A DNA stretch of 64,000 nt, taken from contig NZ_JANLNM010000006.1 of the NCBI RefSeq assembly GCF_024701975.1, positions 372,001 to 436,000 on the forward strand. The letters are read 5' to 3'. Shown here one piece after another: positions 58,995 to 64,000 of this stretch. The notes beneath the pieces are model-generated. The model was not told the origin of the DNA and made no database searches. It worked only from the letters and a program-made list of their open reading frames with translations. The stretch's first letter is position 1, and each line of letters opens with the position of its first letter. Both the position numbers and the translations under genes were made by a program. The stretch is from Variovorax sp. ZS18.2.2 (GTDB lineage: Bacteria > Pseudomonadota > Gammaproteobacteria > Burkholderiales > Burkholderiaceae_C).

Positions 58995-59538
58995 TCGTCG
59001 CGCCCTTCGCCGCGCGCAGGGTTGCCTTGCGCGCGGTCCACGCATCGAGGTCCGCGCGGGCGCGCCGCGCATGCGCATCCATCTCGGCCTGCGGCACGGT
59101 CGGCGTCGTCAGCTCCAGGCGAATGCCGTTCGGGTCGAAGAAGTAGATCGATTCGATGATGTGGTGATCGGTCACGCCCAGCACCTCTACACCCGCGCCT
59201 TCGAGTCGCGCCTTGGCGGCGAGCAGGTCGTCCACCGAGTCGACGCGCAGCGCGATGTGGTTCACCCACGCGGGCGTGTTGGGCGAAGGCAGCGAGGCGG
59301 TGTCGTCGCCCAGGTCGAAGAAGGCGATGTACGAGCCGTCGCGCATCTGGAAAAAGATGTGCACGTAGGGGCAGTACTCGCCGGTGCTGGGCACGTGGTC
59401 GCTCTGGATGATGTGCGCGAGCGGCAGGCCCAGCAGGTCTTCGTAGAAGTGGCGGGTTTCCTCGCTGTCGCGGCAGCGCCAGGCGAAGTGGTGCAGCCCG
59501 CGCACAGGTGGAGCGGTGGTGGCAGTTGTGGTCGGCAT
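58987..59538 (-). CDS. VOC (glyoxalase/dioxygenase fold) protein
   Basis: 183 residues. Two beta-alpha-beta-beta-beta units with candidate metal ligands His in GLHHFAWRC, His in WVNHIALRV and Glu in IRLELTTP, the triad of extradiol-dioxygenase or glyoxalase folds. It has a charged C-terminal tail. It is the first gene of a two-gene operon with the hydrolase and divergent from lysR; it may open a ring whose product the hydrolase then cleaves. Confidence 0.83.
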   Translation of the reverse strand: MPTTTATTAPPVRGLHHFAWRCRDSEETRHFYEDLLGLPLAHIIQSDHVPSTGEYCPYVHIFFQMRDGSYIAFFDLGDDTASLPSPNTPAWVNHIALRVDSVDDLLAAKARLEGAGVEVLGVTDHHIIESIYFFDPNGIRLELTTPTVPQAEMDAHARRARADLDAWTARKATLRAAKGATNV

Positions 59539-59598
59539 ACGTGTCTCCGGTAAGCCTTGATTGGGCGATGCCGCGTCCTATGATGCAATCGAAATTAA

Positions 59599-59614
59599 TT
59601 CATCGATTGATGAA
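59599..59614. promoter_or_regulatory. Candidate LysR operator between the VOC gene and lysR
   Basis: The arms TTCATC (59599-59604) and GATGAA (59609-59614) are a perfect inverted repeat with a 4-base centre, embedded in an AT-rich stretch (59590-59620) that is unusual for this genome. It lies 9 bp before the lysR start and 60 bp from the divergent VOC start, the classic place for LysR autorepression and target activation. Confidence 0.5.
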
Positions 59615-59622
59615 ATATCCAT

Positions 59623-60528
59623 ATGAATCTGACCTTGCGCCAGCTGCGCGCCTTCGCCGCCGTCGCCGGAGCCGGCAGCTTCACCGCCGCGGCGCAGCAG
59701 CTGCATCTCACGCAGTCGGCGCTCAGCGTGCTGGTGCGCGAGCTCGAACGCGAGATGGGCGTGCAACTGCTCGATCGCCACACCCGGCGCGTGCAGCTCT
59801 CGGAGGCCGGACGCGAGTTCCTGCCTTCGGTGCACCGGCTGCTCGGCGACCTGACGAGTGCCGTGGCTGGGGTGACCGATCTGCGTGACAAGAAGAAAGG
59901 GGTGCTGCGCCTTGCGGCGCCGCAGCTCATGGCCTGCACGCTGATGCCGCGCGTGATCGCGCTCTACCGCGAGGCGTACCCCGACGTCGACGTGCGCCTG
60001 GCCGACACGCTGCCCGAGCACCTGCTGGCCGGCGTGATGGCCGGCGATGTCGAACTGGCGGTGGGGCAGGACGTGGCGGTCGATGGCGCCATCGACCGCC
60101 GCACGCTGTTTCGCGACCGGCACTGGCTGATCTGCCCGCCGGACCATGCCTTCGCAAGGCGCCGCAAGGTGCGCTGGCACGAGCTTGGCCCCTACACCTT
60201 CATCGCGCCCACGCGCGACTTCCGCCAGCGTGTGCTGCCCGAGCTGGCCCCGGCCGAGCGCGATTACATGCTGCGTCCCGGCACCCAGGAGGTGTCGTAC
60301 ATGACCACCGCGCTCGGCATGGTGGCCGCGGGGCTCGGGCTCACGGTGTGCCCGACGTATTCCGCGCCGTTGGTGCGCGCCCACGGGCTGCAGATGGTGC
60401 GGCTCGAGTCGCCCGACTTCCATCGCGAGGTGTGCGTCTACAGCGCGGCGCGGCGCGCGCTCTCGCCCGCGGCGGCGAGCTTTGTCGAGATCCTGGAGCG
60501 CTTCGCGAAGTCGCAGCCGAAGGGTTGA
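59623..60528 (+). CDS. LysR-family regulator of the VOC/hydrolase operon
   Basis: 301 residues. The N-terminal winged helix (LRQLRAFAAVAGAGSFTAAA, LHLTQSALSVLVRELERE) is followed by a periplasmic-binding-like effector domain from about residue 90. It is divergent from the VOC and hydrolase genes, so it most likely activates them in response to their substrate. It has no sign of truncation. Confidence 0.9.
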   Translation: MNLTLRQLRAFAAVAGAGSFTAAAQQLHLTQSALSVLVRELEREMGVQLLDRHTRRVQLSEAGREFLPSVHRLLGDLTSAVAGVTDLRDKKKGVLRLAAPQLMACTLMPRVIALYREAYPDVDVRLADTLPEHLLAGVMAGDVELAVGQDVAVDGAIDRRTLFRDRHWLICPPDHAFARRRKVRWHELGPYTFIAPTRDFRQRVLPELAPAERDYMLRPGTQEVSYMTTALGMVAAGLGLTVCPTYSAPLVRAHGLQMVRLESPDFHREVCVYSAARRALSPAAASFVEILERFAKSQPKG

Positions 60529-60621
60529 AAAGCATCGGAACGCTGCAAGAGGCGCATAGAGCGGCCGTGGGGCGATACCTACAATGCAAGACGACCTGTT
60601 TTCCACTATCTCCAGAGACCC

Positions 60622-61815
60622 ATGAACGTCATTCGATTCACCGACCTCTGCGCGCAGGGCAAGGCCGCCGGCCAGCGCGTCTTCATCCGTGCCGATCTCA
60701 ACGTGCCGCAGGACGACCAAGGCAACATCACCGAAGACACGCGCATCCGCGCCTCGGTGCCCTGCATCCAGCTGGCGCTCGACGCCGGCGCGGCCGTGAT
60801 GGTCACCTCGCACCTGGGCCGCCCGACCGAGGGTGAGTTCAAACCCGAAGACTCGCTCGCCCCCGTGGCCAAGCGCCTGGGCGAACTGCTCGGCCGCGAC
60901 GTGCCGCTGGTCGCCAACTGGGTCGACGGCGTCGACGTGGAGCCCGGCCAGGTCGTGCTGTTGGAGAACTGCCGCGTCAACAAGGGCGAGAAGAAGAACG
61001 ACGAGGCGCTGGCCCGCAAGCTCGCCGCGCTCACCGACATCTATGTGAACGACGCCTTCGGCACCGCCCACCGCGCCGAGGCCACGACCTACGGCATCGC
61101 GCAGTTCGCGAAGATCGCCGCGGCCGGCCCGCTGCTCGCCGCCGAAATCGACGCCATCACCAAGGCGCTGGCCCAGCCCAAGCGGCCGCTGGTGGCCATC
61201 GTGGCGGGTTCGAAGGTCAGCACCAAGCTCACCATCTTGAAGAGCCTGTCGGCCAATGTGGACCAGCTGATCGTGGGCGGCGGCATCGCCAACACCTTCA
61301 TGCTGGCCGCGGGCCTTTCGATCGGCAAGTCGCTGGCCGAGCCCGACCTGCTCGACCAGGCCAAGGCGGTGATCGAGGCCATGCGTGCGCGCGGCGCTGA
61401 CGTGCCGATTCCGGTGGACGTGGTCACGGCCAAGACCTTCGCGGCCGATGCGCCCGCCACCGTCAAGGACGCGAGCGACGTGGCCGACGACGACCTGATC
61501 CTGGATATCGGCCCCAAGACCGCCGCGATTCTTTCGGCGCAGCTGCGCGAAGCCGGCACCATCGTCTGGAACGGGCCGGTCGGCGTGTTCGAGTTCGATG
61601 CGTTCGCGGGCGGCACCAAGGCCATCGCGCAGGCGATCGCCGAGAGCAGCGCGTTCTCGATCGCTGGCGGCGGCGACACGCTGGCGGCCATTGCCAAGTA
61701 CGGCATCGAAAAGCAGGTCGGTTACATCTCGACCGGCGGCGGCGCCTTCCTCGAAGTGCTGGAGGGCAAGACGCTGCCGGCCTTTGAAATCCTGTCCAAG
61801 CGCGCGGCCGGTTGA
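60622..61815 (+). CDS. pgk: Phosphoglycerate kinase
   Basis: 397 residues, normal length. RADLNVPQDD, TSHLGRPTEG, the ENCRVNKGEKKND segment, VAGSKVSTKL, GPVGVFEFDAF and the nucleotide loop AGGGDTLAAI are all intact. It converts 1,3-bisphosphoglycerate and ADP to 3-phosphoglycerate and ATP. It is followed at 87 bp by pyk, so two ATP-forming glycolytic steps are adjacent. Confidence 0.96.
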   Translation: MNVIRFTDLCAQGKAAGQRVFIRADLNVPQDDQGNITEDTRIRASVPCIQLALDAGAAVMVTSHLGRPTEGEFKPEDSLAPVAKRLGELLGRDVPLVANWVDGVDVEPGQVVLLENCRVNKGEKKNDEALARKLAALTDIYVNDAFGTAHRAEATTYGIAQFAKIAAAGPLLAAEIDAITKALAQPKRPLVAIVAGSKVSTKLTILKSLSANVDQLIVGGGIANTFMLAAGLSIGKSLAEPDLLDQAKAVIEAMRARGADVPIPVDVVTAKTFAADAPATVKDASDVADDDLILDIGPKTAAILSAQLREAGTIVWNGPVGVFEFDAFAGGTKAIAQAIAESSAFSIAGGGDTLAAIAKYGIEKQVGYISTGGGAFLEVLEGKTLPAFEILSKRAAG

Positions 61816-61865
61816 GTTCGGCGGCGGGGAATCTCGTGAGGGTGACTTCCGTCAGACACACAAAG

Positions 61866-61885
61866 TGTATACAGTAGCGAATACA
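61866..61885. promoter_or_regulatory. Inverted repeat before pyk
   Basis: The arms TGTAT (61866-61870) and ATACA (61881-61885) are separated by 10 bases, ending 17 bp before the pyk ATG; the ribosome site GGAGA begins at about 61890. It may be an operator or the core promoter of pyk. Only symmetry and position support it. Confidence 0.3.
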
Positions 61886-61902
61886 AAACGGAGACCAACT
61901 TC

Positions 61903-63351
61903 ATGAGCACGGATCGCATCCCCCGCCACGCCACCAAGATCGTTGCCACGCTCGGCCCGGCGTCCAGCACCCCCGAACTGCTGGAAAAGATGATCCTGGC
62001 CAAGGTCAGCGTGGTGCGCCTGAACTTCAGCCACGGCACCGCGCAGGACCACATCGACCGCGCCACCATGGTGCGCGAAGCCGCCCGCAAGGCGGGCCGC
62101 GAAGTGGCCATCATGGCCGACCTGCAGGGTCCCAAGATCCGCGTCGGCCGGTTCGCGCAGGGCAAGATCCTGCTCGAAGCAGGTGCCAAGTTCGTGCTCG
62201 ACGCCTCGCGCACCGAGCTGGGCGACATCGATGCCGTGGGCCTCGACTACAAGGACCTGCCGCGTGACGTGAAGCCCGGCGACAAGCTGCTGCTGAACGA
62301 CGGCCTCATCGTGCTGACGGTCGACGGCGTCAAGGGCGAAGCGGTGTACACCACCGTCAAGCTCGGCGGCGAGCTCTCGAACAACAAGGGCATCAACAAG
62401 CAGGGTGGTGGCCTCACCGCCCCCGCGCTGACCGCCAAGGACATGGAAGACATCAAGACCGCGATGAGCTTCCAGGCCGACTACGTGGCCGTGAGCTTTC
62501 CGAAGAACGCCACCGACATGGAAATGGCCCGCCAGCTGTGCAACGTGGCGGCCGCCGAATACGGCCACAAGCCCGGCATGATCGCCAAGATCGAGCGCGC
62601 CGAAGCCATTCCGAAGCTCGAAGAGATCCTGCGCGCCAGCGACGGCATCATGGTCGCCCGCGGCGACCTGGCCGTGGAAGTCGGCAATGCCGCCGTGCCC
62701 GCGCTGCAGAAAAAGATGATCCGCATGGCGCGCGACATGGACAAGGTGGTGATCACTGCGACCCAGATGATGGAGTCGATGATCACCAACCCCGTGCCCA
62801 CCCGCGCCGAGGTGAGCGACGTGGCCAACGCCGTGCTCGACGGCACCGATGCCGTGATGCTCTCTGCCGAAACCGCCTCGGGTCGCTACCCGTTGGAAAC
62901 CGTGCAGGAGATGAGCCGCATCTGCGAAGCCGCCGAAGCGGCCGAAGACAAGACGCTCGATGCCGATTTCAGCGGCAAGGCCTACAGCCGCATCGACCAG
63001 TCGATCGCGATGGGCGCCCTCTTCACCGCGCACCACCTGGGCGCCAAGGCCATCGTGGCGCTGACCGAATCGGGCTCCACCATCCTCTGGATGAGCCGCC
63101 ACCGCGCGCACATCCCGATGTACGCGTTGACCTCGCGGCTGGCCACGCAGCGCAAGCTCGCGCTGTATCGCAACGTGCGCCCGCTGCTGATGGATTCGGA
63201 AAGCGATCGCGACACCGCGCTGCAGCAGGCCGAGAACCACCTGAAGAAGCGCGGCATTGTGCAGAGCGGCGACGTCTACGCCATCACCTGCGGCGAGCCG
63301 ATGGGTGCCCCCGGCGGCACCAACATGCTGAAGATCTGCCGCGCGAGCTGA
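61903..63351 (+). CDS. pyk: Pyruvate kinase
   Basis: 482 residues. KIVATLGPAS, the ADLQGPKIRVG substrate loop, MVARGDLAVEVG, ATQMMESMITNPVPTRAEVS (metal and K+ region) and a C-terminal regulatory domain (TESGSTILWMSRHRAHIP) are present. It makes pyruvate and ATP from phosphoenolpyruvate. A strong terminator follows, so it ends the pgk-pyk unit. Confidence 0.96.
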   Translation: MSTDRIPRHATKIVATLGPASSTPELLEKMILAKVSVVRLNFSHGTAQDHIDRATMVREAARKAGREVAIMADLQGPKIRVGRFAQGKILLEAGAKFVLDASRTELGDIDAVGLDYKDLPRDVKPGDKLLLNDGLIVLTVDGVKGEAVYTTVKLGGELSNNKGINKQGGGLTAPALTAKDMEDIKTAMSFQADYVAVSFPKNATDMEMARQLCNVAAAEYGHKPGMIAKIERAEAIPKLEEILRASDGIMVARGDLAVEVGNAAVPALQKKMIRMARDMDKVVITATQMMESMITNPVPTRAEVSDVANAVLDGTDAVMLSAETASGRYPLETVQEMSRICEAAEAAEDKTLDADFSGKAYSRIDQSIAMGALFTAHHLGAKAIVALTESGSTILWMSRHRAHIPMYALTSRLATQRKLALYRNVRPLLMDSESDRDTALQQAENHLKKRGIVQSGDVYAITCGEPMGAPGGTNMLKICRAS

Positions 63352-63370
63352 GCACGCGCTCAGCAAAGCA

Positions 63371-63395
63371 AAGGCCGGCGCATGCCGGCCTTTTT
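63371..63395. terminator. Bidirectional terminator between pyk and acdS
   Basis: The arms AAGGCCGGC (63371-63379) and GCCGGCCTT (63384-63392) form a perfect 9-bp stem with a GCAT loop, followed by TTTTT on the plus strand and by TTTGCTTTG on the minus strand. It can end both pyk and the convergent acdS transcript. Confidence 0.85.
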
Positions 63396-63416
63396 CGTTG
63401 TGCGGCCCAGCCCGTT

Positions 63417-64000
63417 TCAGCCGTTGCGGAACAGGAAGCTGTAGGCGTTCAGCGCCGGCACCCCGCCCAGGTGCGCGTACAGCACCTTCGATCCCGCCGG
63501 GAATTCTCCGAGCCGCACCTTCTCGATCATCCCGTGCATCGACTTGCCCTCGTACACGGGGTCGGTCAGCATCCCCTCGAAGCGCGCACTGAGGCGGATC
63601 GCCTCCAGCGTGCCTTCGTTCGGCAGCCCGTACTCGGGGCCGCCGAAGCGGCGGTCCAGCACCACGTCCTTCTCGGTGATCTCGCGGCCCAGCTCCACCA
63701 GCTCGGCCGTGTTTTTGGCGATGCGCAGGATCTGCTCGAAGGTCTGCTGCGGCTTGGCCGAGGCGTCGATGCCGATCACGCGATCGGCCCGGCCATCGGC
63801 TGCGAAGCCGACCACCATGCCGGCCTGCGTGCTGCCGGTCACGGCGCAGACCACGACATAGTCGAACTTGAAGCCGAGTTCGGCTTCCTGCTGGCGCACT
63901 TCTTCGGCGAAGGCCACGAAGCCCAGGCCGCCCCTCGGATGCTCGGAGCAACCCGCCGGAATTGGAAAAGGCTTGCCGCCGGCCTGGCGCACGCTTTCCA
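63417..64000 (-). CDS. acdS: 1-aminocyclopropane-1-carboxylate deaminase (5' end outside window)
   Basis: The last 194 or so codons; the frame is open to the window edge and the start lies beyond it. The PLP-fold sequence shows FVAFAEEVRQQEAELGFKFD, CAVTGSTQAGMVVGFAADGR, FGGPEYGLPNEGTLEAIRL and PVYEGKSMHGMIE. The Glu in VYEGKSM and the Leu in AHLGGVPAL are the residues that separate true ACC deaminase from D-cysteine desulfhydrase (which has Thr at both). It turns the ethylene precursor ACC into 2-oxobutyrate and ammonia, typical of root-associated Variovorax. Confidence 0.92.
   Translation of the reverse strand, partial: ESVRQAGGKPFPIPAGCSEHPRGGLGFVAFAEEVRQQEAELGFKFDYVVVCAVTGSTQAGMVVGFAADGRADRVIGIDASAKPQQTFEQILRIAKNTAELVELGREITEKDVVLDRRFGGPEYGLPNEGTLEAIRLSARFEGMLTDPVYEGKSMHGMIEKVRLGEFPAGSKVLYAHLGGVPALNAYSFLFRNG

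Noticed and set aside
1..64000. tRNA, rRNA, CRISPR arrays, insertion sequences, integrase or prophage genes
   Set aside because: No cloverleaf-like, array-like or transposase/integrase sequence was noticed in any gap or frame; absence was judged by reading only.

Overview
The window is a high-GC chromosomal segment, almost fully coding, from a betaproteobacterium of the family Comamonadaceae, most likely Variovorax. Support comes from the smg-dprA-LysM-def-fmt order, a fused IorAB-type ketoacid:ferredoxin oxidoreductase, an MdeRB-like Lrp/E1 pair, an ACC deaminase with the true AcdS signature residues, and short GC-rich intergenic repeats that I recall from this family. No rRNA, tRNA, CRISPR array, insertion sequence or prophage was seen.

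Left part (1-13.4 kb): a truncated PAS sensor kinase with its FixJ-type regulator; two OmpA-like lipoproteins; a small membrane protein whose start codon overlaps that of the divergent lytic transglycosylase mltA; two tandem Tat-exported PhoX-family phosphatases; and an Lrp regulator divergent from a homodimeric pyruvate dehydrogenase-type E1.

Centre left (13.4-30.5 kb) is the main accessory catabolic region. A plus-strand GntR-led operon (MFS importer, LtnD, alpha/beta hydrolase, DenD, OtnK, OtnC, OtnI, cytosine-deaminase-like amidohydrolase, RidA) should take L-threonate and D-erythronate through 2-oxo- and 3-oxo-tetronate and its 4-phosphate to dihydroxyacetone phosphate, with three extra genes of unknown purpose. 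It converges, overlapping by 8 bp, on a minus-strand operon (creatininase-like hydrolase, NMT1-type ABC transporter, FAD oxidoreductase, flavodoxin-fold quinone reductase, VanB-type reductase, RutR-like TetR regulator) whose upstream region carries a RutR-like palindrome. The otnK gene carries a copy of a dispersed palindromic repeat inserted in frame.

Centre (30.5-45.4 kb): an MFS exporter, a polar amino-acid ABC permease and binding protein separated by an internal terminator, a secreted M28 peptidase, an unusual tail-anchored hypothetical protein, and then an orphan type VI-style lytic effector (degenerate M23-like N-terminus, GH19-like C-terminus) with a probable periplasmic immunity gene. 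The C-terminal toxin half and the immunity gene are clearly AT-rich compared with everything around them. Next come an Lrp regulator divergent from the large indolepyruvate ferredoxin oxidoreductase, and a lone DUF1016 PDDEXK nuclease.

Right part (45.4-64 kb) is mostly housekeeping: yajC-secD-secF, a DUF1631 protein, smg, dprA, a LysM protein, def, a BamE-like lipoprotein, fmt, azlCD, a small LysR/VOC/hydrolase locus, pgk, pyk, and the 3' part of acdS at the right edge.
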